64,000 bases of DNA, taken from the NCBI RefSeq assembly GCF_000564855.1, contig NZ_AYXG01000081.1:48983-112982 (forward strand). The letters run 5' to 3'. Numbering within the stretch: position 1 is the first letter of the stretch; the number at the start of each line of letters is the position of its first letter. Source of the DNA: Actinokineospora spheciospongiae. Lineage in GTDB: Bacteria; Actinomycetota; Actinomycetes; Mycobacteriales; Pseudonocardiaceae. The notes beneath the pieces were generated by a model, which worked only from the letters and a program-made list of their open reading frames with translations, did no database searches and was not told where the DNA came from. This document shows, in pieces, positions 40,245-49,029 of the stretch. Position numbers and translations under genes: made by a program.

Positions 40245-43040
40245 TCATTCCAGCCCCGCCTCAGCGGCGAGTCCAGCGGCCTTGCCCGAGCCGATGCGCC
40301 GGTGGATCGCCACGGCCTCCCGGAAGGCCCGGTCCGCCGCCTCGTGCTCGCCCAGCGCCCTGGCAACGCGGGCCATTCCCGCCAGCGCCGATGCCTCCTC
40401 CGCCGGTCCCGCGATGTCCCTGGCCAAGCGCAGCGCCTCGGCGTACCTGCTCCGCGCGGCACCCGGATCACCCGAGGCCAGGTGCCAGGCACCGTACGCG
40501 CTGGACGTCGCGGCCTTGCCGTACCGGTCGTCGAGCTTCTGGTAGAGCGCCTCCGCCTCGTCGAGGAGCGCCAGCGCACCCGGCAGCTTGCCCGAGGCCG
40601 TCAGCAGTTCGGCGAGTTCCCTGCGCACCGCGGCCTTCCCCGCGGGCTCGCCGAGCTCTTCGTACAGCGCCAGCGCCGCGCGCAGGGTTTCCTCGGCCCG
40701 CGGGAACTCACCCAGGTGGCGCAGGGCGATCCCCAGCTCGATCATGGCCATGGCGACACCCGCGCGGTCGCCCAGCCCGTCGTAGGCCCGCACGGCGGCC
40801 TCGAGGCTGTCGCGAGCCTCGGCGAAGCGGCCACGGGCGACGTCGATGCTGCCCAACAGCGACAGCACCTGCGCCTCCCCCAAGCGCATGCGCAGGTCTC
40901 GGAAGAGAAGCTGGGCCTTCGTCGCCGCGTCGTGGGCGCGCTCGTAGTCGTCGCTGAACAGGAAAGCGTGGGTGAGGCCCTTGAGCGCGGTCGCCTGACC
41001 CGGGTGATCGCCGAGCTCCTCGTAGATCCGCAGTGCCCGGTTGTTGGTGTCGACCGCTTCCGCGTACTCGTCCTGGTAGTAGTGCAGCGTGCCGAGTTCC
41101 ACCAGGACGGCGGCGACCCCACGAACGTCCCCAGCCTGCTCGTGCGCTGCGAGCGCCTGCGAGTACGCCTCCTCGGCGTCGGAGTAGTCCCCGGTCTGCA
41201 TCCAGGTCTGCCCCAGGCTCATCAGCGCACGCGCCACCCGGCTGTGGTCGCCGAGCTCGGTGAAGATCTTGACCGCGCCGCGCAGCACGACCTGCGCCCG
41301 CTCGTAGTTGTCGGCGTAGAACTCCGTCTTGCCGAGTTCGAGCAGTGTGCGCCCCTCCACCTCGGGGACACCGAGCGCACGCGCTGCCCCGACCGCGCGG
41401 TGGTGCACCCGCAGCACCAGGTCCCAGGGGCCGGTGCGCCTCAGGTACGGCGCGAGAGCGAGTGCGAAGCCGACGACCCGCTCCGGTTCCTCCGCCCAGT
41501 CCAGGCAGATCAGCAGGTTCGCCCGCTCCTCGTCGGTCCAGTCCATGGCCTGGGCGGCATCAGCGAACCGGGGGAGTCGGCTCGCGGCCCCGGTGTCGGT
41601 CTCGTCATCGCGCGAACCGCGCGCCAGCAGGTCGCCCGCGATGCCCGCCGCCTGCTCGTAGAAGTCGAGCAGAGAGGCCAGCGCCGCCGCGGTGGGGTCC
41701 GGATCGTCGAGTCCGACCAGCGCGCGGGCGTACTCGGCGATGAGGTCGTGCATCCGGAACCTGCCGAGGAGGATCTCGTCCACCAGGTGCTCGTGGTGGA
41801 GGGCGTCGAGATGGGCCTCGGCTTCGTCGGGGTCGATCCCGCACACCGCCGCGGCCGCGAAGCGCTCGATGCCCTCGCCGGGGTGCAGGCCGAGCAGGCG
41901 GAAGAACCGCTGCCGCCGGGGTGGCAGGTCGCGGTACGACAGGTCGAACGCCGCGGCGACCGCGCGGTCCCCCGACCGGAGGGCGGGCAGCCGATTCCCG
42001 GCGTCGGTGAGTTCCTCGACCAGCCGGGCGACGCTCAGCGCTTTCCGGTTCCGGAAGCGGGCCGCCAGGATCGCGAGGGCGAGCGGCAGCCGACCGCACA
42101 GCCGCACGAGCTCCCCCAGCGCCCGCGGTTCCGACACCGGGCGCGCGGCCAGGTCCTGGAACATCCGCTCCGCCTCGTCGGCGCTGAGGGGGGCCAGGTC
42201 GATCGACACCACGTCCAGCTCGACGAGCCTGCGCCTGCTGGTCACCAGCACCAGGCAGCGCCCCTCACCCGGCAGCAGCGCCTCCACCTGCGCGTGGTCC
42301 GCCACGTTGTCGAGGACCAGCAGAACCCTCTTCCCGCTGAGGACCTTGCGCCAGAGTTCGGCCCGCGCCTCGACACCCTCGGGCAGGTCGAGCGGGTTGA
42401 CCCCGAGGGCGGCCAGCAGCGAAGCCAGCGCGTCGCGCGGGTCGACCGGCGCTCGACCGGGGCTGTGGCCGTGCAGGTCGAGGAACACCTGCCCGTCGGG
42501 AAACCGGTCGGCGAGCAGGTGCGCGGCGTGGACCGCGAAGGCGGTCTTGCCGACCCCGGGCATCCCGTCGACCGCGTGCACGGCGATGACGCGGTGCGAG
42601 GCGGTGTCCACCTGCTCGGCGGTCTCGACGAGCAGGGCCAACTCGTCCACCCGGCCGGTGAAGGCGTGCACGTCCCGTCGGAGCGTGCTCGGCGCTCCCC
42701 CCGGTGGTGCGTGCTCGGGTCCCGCGATGTCACCGAGCTGCTCGTGGAGTGCCTCGAGCTGCGCGAACGCGGCCCACACCGCCCTGCGCCGTTCCCGCAG
42801 GACGGCCTCGTCGGCCGCGATGGCACCGAGGCAGTGGTCGACGTAGTGCCGCACCACGTCCCTCCTGGGCGGCCGGGCTCCCACACCGCGTTCCAGGTCC
42901 GACAAGGCGGAATCGGAGGCGGAGATCGCCGCGGAAACCGAGCCCTGCTTCAGGTTCGCCTCGACGCGCAGCGACCTGAGGACCCGACCGAACCCCTGCC
43001 GCGCCGCTCTCCACACGTCATCGGAACTGGCAGGCACCAT
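40245..43040 (-). CDS. XRE-HTH / NB-ARC / TPR STAND protein
   Basis: 931 residues from ATG 43040. The XRE domain occupies about residues 15-60 (FGRVLRSLRVEANLKQGSVSAAISASDSALSDLERG). The NB-ARC core follows: Walker A DGMPGVGKTAF, RVLLVLDNVADHAQVEALLPG as Walker B, VTSRRRL, and CGRLPLALAILAA as the GxP motif. A winged-helix region (FDLSYRDLPPRRQRFFRLLGLHPGEG) precedes about twelve TPRs that run to the C-terminus. The N-terminal domain suggests direct DNA binding. It lies first in the three-gene STAND series, separated by 82 bp from the next. Confidence 0.86.
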   Translation of the reverse strand: MVPASSDDVWRAARQGFGRVLRSLRVEANLKQGSVSAAISASDSALSDLERGVGARPPRRDVVRHYVDHCLGAIAADEAVLRERRRAVWAAFAQLEALHEQLGDIAGPEHAPPGGAPSTLRRDVHAFTGRVDELALLVETAEQVDTASHRVIAVHAVDGMPGVGKTAFAVHAAHLLADRFPDGQVFLDLHGHSPGRAPVDPRDALASLLAALGVNPLDLPEGVEARAELWRKVLSGKRVLLVLDNVADHAQVEALLPGEGRCLVLVTSRRRLVELDVVSIDLAPLSADEAERMFQDLAARPVSEPRALGELVRLCGRLPLALAILAARFRNRKALSVARLVEELTDAGNRLPALRSGDRAVAAAFDLSYRDLPPRRQRFFRLLGLHPGEGIERFAAAAVCGIDPDEAEAHLDALHHEHLVDEILLGRFRMHDLIAEYARALVGLDDPDPTAAALASLLDFYEQAAGIAGDLLARGSRDDETDTGAASRLPRFADAAQAMDWTDEERANLLICLDWAEEPERVVGFALALAPYLRRTGPWDLVLRVHHRAVGAARALGVPEVEGRTLLELGKTEFYADNYERAQVVLRGAVKIFTELGDHSRVARALMSLGQTWMQTGDYSDAEEAYSQALAAHEQAGDVRGVAAVLVELGTLHYYQDEYAEAVDTNNRALRIYEELGDHPGQATALKGLTHAFLFSDDYERAHDAATKAQLLFRDLRMRLGEAQVLSLLGSIDVARGRFAEARDSLEAAVRAYDGLGDRAGVAMAMIELGIALRHLGEFPRAEETLRAALALYEELGEPAGKAAVRRELAELLTASGKLPGALALLDEAEALYQKLDDRYGKAATSSAYGAWHLASGDPGAARSRYAEALRLARDIAGPAEEASALAGMARVARALGEHEAADRAFREAVAIHRRIGSGKAAGLAAEAGLE

Positions 43041-43212
43041 GTCGCGGACCTCCGTGGGCGGTGGCGGTTCGGCCCGGACACCACAACCCGAGGGGCCTCC
43101 GACGTCCCAGCCAAGCGTACTGACGGAGGTATGTCGAGGCGGCACCGCCACCGGGCCCGTCGGGACCGCACCCGTCCTCGGGTTCCACCGGGACCGGGGG
43201 CCGCGCCCGGCG

Positions 43213-43532
43213 TCAGGCGCGGGCTGCCGCCAGGTGGGCGGCCACGATCTGCTCCAGGTGGGTGAGGTCGGAGGCGACCGTGGCGAAGGTGTAACCGTCA
43301 CCCAGGCGGCGGGCGGCGTCCTCGCCAGCGGAGGTGTGGATGCCCGCCGCGATGCCCGTGTTCGCGGCGGTTTCGCGGATGGTCGTCAGGGCCGCCTCGA
43401 ACTGCTCGGCCACGGCCGGGTCGCCGGGGAAGGCGCCGCCCACGGCGATGCGGAGGTCGGACGGGCCGACGTAGACGCCGTCGAGGCCGGGGGTGGCGCA
43501 GATCTCGGCGATGTCGGCCAGGCCGGGCGGGG
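43213..43532 (-). pseudogene. HpaI/HpcH-type aldolase, C-terminal remnant
   Basis: Only the last ~105 residues of a 2-keto-3-deoxy acid aldolase of about 255 residues remain. The recognisable part is GLADIAEICATPGLDGVYVGPSDLRIAVGG, with the metal/substrate loop of the family, then a C-terminal helix AGIHTSAGEDAARRLGDGYTFATVASD. The 5' two thirds, including the catalytic His and metal-binding Glu, are missing, and the coding sequence begins immediately next to the stop codon of the aldo/keto reductase remnant. A GTG at 43443 is the only in-frame start and would give a useless 76-residue product. Confidence 0.78.
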
Positions 43533-43964
43533 TCAGCGGTTGTGGGCGGGCATCGGGCCGCGCAGGGCCGCGCCGACCTCCGCGCAGGCGGTCAGCACAT
43601 CATCGGGCAGCGGACCCCGGGCCGCGGCCTCGACGTTCTGGCGCAGGTGTTCGACCTTCGAGCCGCCGAGCAGCAGCGCGTGCACGTCGGGGGAGCCCGC
43701 GAGCCACCGCAGCGCCAGTTCGGTGAGGGGGATGCCCGCCCCGGCGGCGATCGCGGTCAGCCGCTCGACGGCGGCGAACAGGTCGGCGTTCCAGTAGCGC
43801 TCGCGGTACATCGCCGCGAGGCGGGAGTCGCCGAAGCGGCCGGTGGTGGTGTCCTCGGTGAAGGTGTGCCTGCCGGTGAGCAGGCCGCCGCCGAGCGGGT
43901 TGTAGACCATTGTGGACAGGCCGGTGGCGCGGGCGAACTCCAGGTACTCGTCCTCGACGCGGCG
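43533..43964 (-). pseudogene. aldo/keto reductase, C-terminal remnant
   Basis: About 140 residues match the end of a family of aldo/keto reductases (EDEYLEFARATGLSTMVYNPLGGGLLTGRH ... LALRWLAGSPDVHALLLGGSKVEHLRQNVEAA ... LRGPMPAHNR). The N-terminal ~190 residues, with the catalytic Asp-Tyr-Lys-His tetrad, are absent. Upstream of about 43964 the frame stays open but its sequence is the antisense of the DUF1537 remnant, so there is no real N-terminus. The truncated 5' end meets the truncated 5' end of the divergent DUF1537 gene within roughly 15 bp. Confidence 0.8.
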
Positions 43965-43967
43965 AAG

Positions 43968-44613
43968 ATCCCCGTCTGCGACGCGGAAACCGACGCCGAC
44001 CTGGACGCCGTCGTGGCCGCCGCACCACCGCGGGTGGCCCTCGCGGGCTCCGGCGGCCTCGCCGCCGCCCTCGGCCGCACCCTGCTGCGCGGAACGCGCA
44101 CCGACAGCCACCCCACCACCGACGTCCACCCGCTCGTCGTGGTGGGCACCGCGGAGGCGACCGCCGACGCGCAGGTGCGGGCGCTGGTCGCCACCGGGGT
44201 CACCGAGTGCGCGGTGCCGGTCACGGTGCTGCTCGCCGACGACCCCGAAGCAGCCCGCGCCGTCGCGGCGGCGCTGGAGGCGGGGCCGGTCGTGCTGCGA
44301 CCCGCCCGGGACGCTCCCGTGCGGCCCGAGCAGGCCCGACTGGTGTCCGCCGCGCTCGCGCGGCTCGTCGCCCGGGTCGTCGGACCCACCACTGGCGCTG
44401 ACCGGCGGGGAGACGGCCCGCCGGGTGCTCGACGCGCTCGGGGTCCGCACCCTGACCCCGCTCGACTCCGTGCACCACGGCGCGGTGCGCAGCCGCGCGG
44501 ACGGCGGCAGGCACGTCGTCACCCGCCCGGGCAGCTTCGGCGGCCCGGGATCGCTGATCGAGATCGCCGCCGCGCTGCGCGGCGGCGCCCACCCGACGGA
44601 AGGCACGCCACCC
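43968..44613 (+). pseudogene. DUF1537 four-carbon acid sugar kinase, 5'-truncated and frameshifted
   Basis: From IPVCDAETDADLDAVVAAA at 43968 the sequence follows the C-terminal half of OtnK/DtnK-type kinases (VALAGSGGLAAALGRTLL ... PLVVVGTAEATADAQVRALV). Near 44390 the homology jumps by one frame and continues with LALTGGETARRVLDALGV, the nucleotide-binding loop, to RPGSFGGPGSLIEIAAAL. The N-terminal substrate-binding domain is missing. The second frame has no stop and runs straight into PdxA, so any product would be a fusion. The kinase is therefore inactive. Confidence 0.8.
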
Positions 44614-45618
44614 ATGAGCAGCTCCACCACCCCGCTGATCGCCGCGACCATGGGCGACGGCGCCGGGGTCGGCCCCGAGGTCGTCGTCGGCGCGCTGGTC
44701 GAGCCGCGGCCGGACTGCCGCCCGGTCGTGATCGGCGACGCGGCCCGGCTGCGCGCGGCGGCGGGGGTGCTGGGCCTGGAGCCCGACCTCGTCGTGGTCG
44801 AGCGGGTCGCCGACGCCGAGTTCACCCCGGGTCGGATCAACGTCCTCGACGTCGGGCTGCTGCCCGCCGACCTGCCGTGGGGCGAGCTGTCGGCCGTGGC
44901 CGGGCACGCCGCCTACGAGTACGTCCGGGTGGCCGCCGAGCTGGCGCTGGCCGGGGAGGTCCAGGGCATCTGCACCGCGCCGCTGAACAAGGAGGCCCTG
45001 CACGCCGCGAGCCACCGCTACCCCGGGCACACCGAGCTGCTGGCGCACTTCTGCGGCGTCGACGAGGTGTCGATGATGCTGAGCACGCCGAAGGTGCGGG
45101 TCATCCACGTGACCACCCACATCGGCCTGCTCGACGCCATCCGTCGGATCGAGCCGGGCCTGGTGGAGCGCACGGTGCGCCGCGGGCACGAGGCGCTGCG
45201 CCGAGCCGGGGTGGACGAGCCGCGCATCGGCGTCTGCGGCATCAACCCGCACGCCGGGGAGAACGGGCTGTTCGGGTACGGCGAGGAGGAGAAGATCGTC
45301 CCCGCGCTGGAGGTGCTGCGCGCCGACGGCATCGACGTGCACGGCCCGCTGCCCGCCGACACCGCGTTCTTCGTCGCCGGTCGCGGTGACTACGACCTGG
45401 TCGTGGCCATGTACCACGACCAGGGGCACGGGCCGGTGAAGGTCCTGGGCATCGAGGCCGGGGTCAACATCACCGTGGGCCTGCCGGTGATCCGCACGTC
45501 GGTCGACCACGGCACCGCCTTCGACATCGCGGGCACCGGCGAGGTTGACGTGCGGAGCATGATCGAGGCACTGCGCCAGGCGGCGCGGATGTCGCCGAGC
45601 CCGGCGGCGACGAGCTGA
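44614..45618 (+). CDS. 4-hydroxythreonine-4-phosphate dehydrogenase-like (PdxA2 type)
   Basis: 334 residues from ATG 44614. PdxA signatures: AATMGDGAGVGPEVVVGAL at the N-terminus, CTAPLNKEALHAA, YPGHTELLAHFCG, metal ligands in TTHIGL and MYHDQGHGPVKVLG, and RTSVDHGTAFDIAGTGEVD. In operons with DUF1537 kinases these enzymes (PdxA2) oxidise 4-phospho-D-erythronate or 4-phospho-L-threonate rather than serve vitamin B6 synthesis. The gene is intact although its kinase, aldolase and reductase neighbours are remnants; the gene could also be translated as an in-frame extension of the kinase remnant. A weak GGAAGG lies upstream of the start. Confidence 0.88.
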   Translation: MSSSTTPLIAATMGDGAGVGPEVVVGALVEPRPDCRPVVIGDAARLRAAAGVLGLEPDLVVVERVADAEFTPGRINVLDVGLLPADLPWGELSAVAGHAAYEYVRVAAELALAGEVQGICTAPLNKEALHAASHRYPGHTELLAHFCGVDEVSMMLSTPKVRVIHVTTHIGLLDAIRRIEPGLVERTVRRGHEALRRAGVDEPRIGVCGINPHAGENGLFGYGEEEKIVPALEVLRADGIDVHGPLPADTAFFVAGRGDYDLVVAMYHDQGHGPVKVLGIEAGVNITVGLPVIRTSVDHGTAFDIAGTGEVDVRSMIEALRQAARMSPSPAATS

Positions 45619-45629
45619 GGGGACCGACC

Positions 45630-46259
45630 GTGTCGAGCGATGGCCAGCGCCAGGGGTCGCGGTGGCGCCGGGAGCAGATCGTGCGCCTGGCGTCGACCGG
45701 CGCACTGACGTCGGTGGAGGAACTGGCCGCCGAGTTCGCGGTGACCGCGTCGACCATCCGCCGCGACCTGGCCCAGCTCACCGCCGACGGCAGGCTGGCG
45801 CGCACCTACGGCGGGGCGATCGCGCTGGACCCGCACCCGGAGACCACCCTGCGCCAGCGCATCGGCGACGCCTACGCGCAGATGCAGGCCATCGCCCGCT
45901 GGGCCGCCGCCCAGGTCCGCCCCGGGGAGAACGTGGTGCTCGACGCGGGCTCCACCACCGGCGCCCTGGCGCTGGAGCTGCGCACCACCTCCCCGCTGAC
46001 GGTCGCCACCACGGGCCTCACCGCGTTGCAGGCCCTCGCCGACGTCGAGCAGATCCACGTGCAGTGCCTCGGCGGCACCCCGCGGCACGTGTCGCAGGGC
46101 TTCGTGGGGCCGCTGACCGAGGCAGCCCTGGACCGGATGACCTTCGACCGCGCCTTCCTCGGCGCGGACGGCGTCACCGCCGACCCGGACGCCCTGGCGC
46201 CCTTCCTGGCGGCGGGCGTCGACACCGTGGTCGTCGACAGCTCCGGCAACCGGGTCTGA
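45630..46259 (+). CDS. DeoR family regulator with shortened effector domain
   Basis: 209 residues from GTG 45630, against about 250-260 for the family. The N-terminal DeoR HTH is intact (RREQIVRLASTGALTSVEELAAEFAVTASTIRRDLAQL), and the sugar-phosphate sensor contains VVLDAGSTTGALALEL and FDRAFLGADGVTAD. At that point about 45 residues normally present (the arm and LADSSK-type motif) are missing and the protein jumps to the terminal ALAPFLAAGVDTVVVDSSG. The gap is in frame, so DNA binding may persist while effector response is lost. It would have controlled the adjacent acid-sugar catabolic genes. Confidence 0.78.
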   Translation: MSSDGQRQGSRWRREQIVRLASTGALTSVEELAAEFAVTASTIRRDLAQLTADGRLARTYGGAIALDPHPETTLRQRIGDAYAQMQAIARWAAAQVRPGENVVLDAGSTTGALALELRTTSPLTVATTGLTALQALADVEQIHVQCLGGTPRHVSQGFVGPLTEAALDRMTFDRAFLGADGVTADPDALAPFLAAGVDTVVVDSSGNRV

Positions 46260-46322
46260 GGCACCACGCCGCGCGGGCTGGACACAAGTTGTCAAAGCCT
46301 CATCCTGGCGGGCGCGGTGCCA

Positions 46323-46334
46323 CATAATGTCCGG
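46323..46334 (+). promoter_or_regulatory. leaderless-type promoter
   Basis: CATAAT at 46323-46328 is a good -10 box whose last T is exactly seven bases before ATG 46335, and no Shine-Dalgarno sequence precedes that ATG. This is the geometry of leaderless actinobacterial transcripts, in which transcription starts at the A of the start codon. Confidence 0.55.
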
Positions 46335-49019
46335 ATGACGACGGACGCGGCGCCCCGGGTACCCGCCCGCCGACGGTTTCGGGGGCTGTCGAACCTGGTC
46401 GGGCTGCTCATCGGCCTGGTGGAGCGCCCCAGGTGGCTGGGGCCGAAGAACAGCGACCTGCGCGGCGACCGGCCGCTGCCGCTGGTGTGCCTGGTCGGCC
46501 CGTCCGGCGCGGACGTGCTCGACGGGCTGGCCGAGGGCATGTCCGGTCGAACCCGGAAACCGCCGTTCGCGAGGGTGGTCGCGGAGAAGGGCTCGGAGCA
46601 ACCGGACGAGCCGGGCGACCGGCAGCCGGTGCTGCCGCTGCTCGAGCAACTGCGCCAGGGCCTGCGCCTGCCGGTCTACGGTTCCACGCGGCGGGCCCGC
46701 TTCCGCCACTACCACCTCGTCGACTGGCTGACGCGGCGCTCGGCGGGCAAGGCGGTGCAGCGCGACGAGACGTTCCCGACGGTGCAGGCCCTGCGCGAGT
46801 GGCACACCAAGGGCAGACCGGCGGCGCTGTCCCCCGAGACCGGGGGCGACTCGATCTGGCTGCGGCTGCTGACGCTGGTGCCGGACCTGCTGCGACTGGC
46901 CCGGTTCGGCCTGTGGCGGACCTTCGGCGAGCCCCGGTGGCTGATGCGGCAGCCGTTCATGATGCCCGGCCACTCCACCCGGTTCGTCGACTTCGCCGAC
47001 CGGCTCGCCGACGACCGGCGCGGCCGGGAGAGCGCCACCCAGGTCGAGAAGCTGCTGGTGCACGCGTTCCTGCAGGACCTGCGCGCCGAGTTCCGGCCGA
47101 GGCGGCTGCGACCGCGCCGGTGGCGGCACACCTCCTACGTCGTGGTGCTGCTGGACGGCCTCACCCAGGGCAACGGCGGCTGGAAGCTGCTGCGCCTGAT
47201 CAACGACGTGCGCAACGAGTCCACCGAGCACGACCCGCTGCTGGTGGTCGCGACCGCCCAGCGCAAACCGGACGACCTGCGCCCGGGTGAGGCGCCGTGG
47301 CGCGCGCAGGAGGCCGGGGCCGCGCTGGAGGCGTGGGAGAACGGGCTCCCGGTGGGCAGGCAGAAGCTCAGCGCCGACGCCCGCTTCCTGTTCCTGTCCA
47401 TCCCCGACCCCGGCGGCGACGGCCCCAGCGACGCCGACGACGCGGCCTGGCGGACCTGGGACGGCCACCAGTCGCCCAGGCCGCCCGTGCTGGCCCGGCC
47501 GTGGGCGCTGGTGCTGACCTTCGCGCTGGTGGTGGCCGCGCTGGTGAGCACCGTCGGCCTGCCCGCCGCCCAGCGCTACCGCAACGACTGCCTGCCGCTG
47601 TCGATCGGCGACGGGGTCGCGGTGCGCTGGATGGACGACCTGGACGAGTGCGTCGGCTACAGCGACGACGCCAGCCAGGTCTTCGGCACCGACGAGCGGC
47701 TGAAACGGGCCCAGCGCGACGTCTTCGCCTCCAACCGGGTCGCCGAGGACCTGCACGAGGTGAGCGGCAGGCCGCTGGTCAGCCTGGTCTACTTCGGCGA
47801 CCTGACGCACGCGGAGGAGTCCCCCGGCACCGACGCGTCCATCGCCGAGGAACTGGAGGGGCTGCACATCCAGCAGCGGGCGCTGAACGTGGAGAACTAC
47901 GACCGCCCGCTGCTGCGGATCGTGGTCGCCAACGGCGGCGAGGGGATGCGCACCGCCCGCAGGGTGGTCGACGACCTGCTGCTGCCGATGATCGACGACG
48001 ACCCGTCGGTGCTCGGCGTGGTCAACCTGGGCCTCACCACCGACGCCACCGAGAGCGCGCTGGGGGCACTGGGCGACCACGGCGTGCCGGTCGTGGCCAC
48101 CACGCTGACCGGCACGGTCCTGCCGTCGCTGTCACCGCTGTACTTCCAGCTCGTGCCCCCCAACGGCACGCAGGCCCGCGCCGTCGCCGGGTACGCCGCG
48201 ACCCTGGGCGTCCGCCGGGTCATGGTGTACCACCCGGACCTGAGCGACAACTACCTGCGCACCCTGGTCGAGGAGAGCGCGAACGCGTTGCGGGAGCGGG
48301 GGATCTTCTCCACGCCGAGCAGTTGGGGCGACCAGGTCGGCGAGATCGTGCCCGCCTGCGGCGCGGACACCATGCTGTTCTACGCCGGGCGGGAGAACGA
48401 CTTCCGCAACTTCCTGATCAAGGTCGTCACCACCTGCGGCAAACCGGGCCAGGAACAGCCGATCGTCGTCGGTGACGACACCGTGTCCCGGTTCATGGCC
48501 CAGCAGAGCGTGCGCCAGGACATCAACCTCGCGGGCCGACCCGCCTCCTTCGTGTCCCTGGCCCCGAGGGTCGTGCTCGCCGAGGGCAAGTGCCGCCCGG
48601 GTGGAACGGGCGAAGCGGACGACCAGGCGCTGACCGCGTTCTGCGAGGGCTACCGCAAGCTGCCCGAGGACAAGCGCTCCGGCAGGCCGTGGCCGGGCGA
48701 ACGCGTCGGCCTGGCCTACGACGCGGCGGGCCTGTTCGTCCACGCCGTCGAACTCAACCAACAGCGCCGCCGCGTACCGGACCCGCTCGACGTCCCGTCG
48801 ACCACCCAGCCGCCGTACTCGCCCAACCGGGGCGCCATCGCGCACGAGATGCGCGGGTTCAAGGACTACCAGGGCGCCACCGGCACCATCGACTTCACCA
48901 CCTCCGCGACCGGCGCGACCCGGCCGGTGGGCATCCTGACCGTGGACAACGTGGGTGACGACAACGCCCTGCCGAGGTGCGCGTACGAGTACGAGAACAA
49001 CGTCGGCAAGAGCTGCTGA
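46335..49019 (+). CDS. bitopic membrane protein: degenerate NTPase-like cytoplasmic part plus periplasmic-binding-protein domain
   Basis: 894 residues from ATG 46335. The first ~385 residues are soluble with a P-loop-like GPSGADVLDGL that lacks the Lys-Thr of a true Walker A, and a VVVLLDG Walker-B-like strand. One strong transmembrane helix lies at about 389-409 (PWALVLTFALVVAALVSTVGL). The remainder (about 430-894) resembles a type I periplasmic-binding protein of the Leu/Ile/Val family: GVVNLGLTTDATESALGALGDHGVPVVATT, FQLVPPNGTQARAVAGYAATLGVRRVMVY, and MLFYAGRENDFRNF. It looks like a receptor that senses an extracellular amino-acid-like ligand and signals inward. No transporter genes are adjacent. 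I know no characterised member. Confidence 0.75.
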   Translation: MTTDAAPRVPARRRFRGLSNLVGLLIGLVERPRWLGPKNSDLRGDRPLPLVCLVGPSGADVLDGLAEGMSGRTRKPPFARVVAEKGSEQPDEPGDRQPVLPLLEQLRQGLRLPVYGSTRRARFRHYHLVDWLTRRSAGKAVQRDETFPTVQALREWHTKGRPAALSPETGGDSIWLRLLTLVPDLLRLARFGLWRTFGEPRWLMRQPFMMPGHSTRFVDFADRLADDRRGRESATQVEKLLVHAFLQDLRAEFRPRRLRPRRWRHTSYVVVLLDGLTQGNGGWKLLRLINDVRNESTEHDPLLVVATAQRKPDDLRPGEAPWRAQEAGAALEAWENGLPVGRQKLSADARFLFLSIPDPGGDGPSDADDAAWRTWDGHQSPRPPVLARPWALVLTFALVVAALVSTVGLPAAQRYRNDCLPLSIGDGVAVRWMDDLDECVGYSDDASQVFGTDERLKRAQRDVFASNRVAEDLHEVSGRPLVSLVYFGDLTHAEESPGTDASIAEELEGLHIQQRALNVENYDRPLLRIVVANGGEGMRTARRVVDDLLLPMIDDDPSVLGVVNLGLTTDATESALGALGDHGVPVVATTLTGTVLPSLSPLYFQLVPPNGTQARAVAGYAATLGVRRVMVYHPDLSDNYLRTLVEESANALRERGIFSTPSSWGDQVGEIVPACGADTMLFYAGRENDFRNFLIKVVTTCGKPGQEQPIVVGDDTVSRFMAQQSVRQDINLAGRPASFVSLAPRVVLAEGKCRPGGTGEADDQALTAFCEGYRKLPEDKRSGRPWPGERVGLAYDAAGLFVHAVELNQQRRRVPDPLDVPSTTQPPYSPNRGAIAHEMRGFKDYQGATGTIDFTTSATGATRPVGILTVDNVGDDNALPRCAYEYENNVGKSC

Positions 49020-49029
49020 GGGGTGTCCC

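Noticed and set aside
36497..40957. 1486-residue open frame on the plus strand across the STAND genes
   Set aside because: It is antisense to two real genes with clear HTH, NTPase and TPR motifs; its composition (Arg/Gly/Val-rich) and lack of any domain mark it as a high-GC shadow.
44614..45618. Vitamin B6 biosynthetic PdxA
   Set aside because: The gene sits with a DUF1537 kinase, an HpaI aldolase and a DeoR regulator, the setting of PdxA2 in four-carbon acid sugar catabolism.
46289..46294. TTGTCA as -35 box for the bitopic membrane protein gene
   Set aside because: It is 28 bp from the CATAAT -10 box, outside the usable 16-19 bp spacing.
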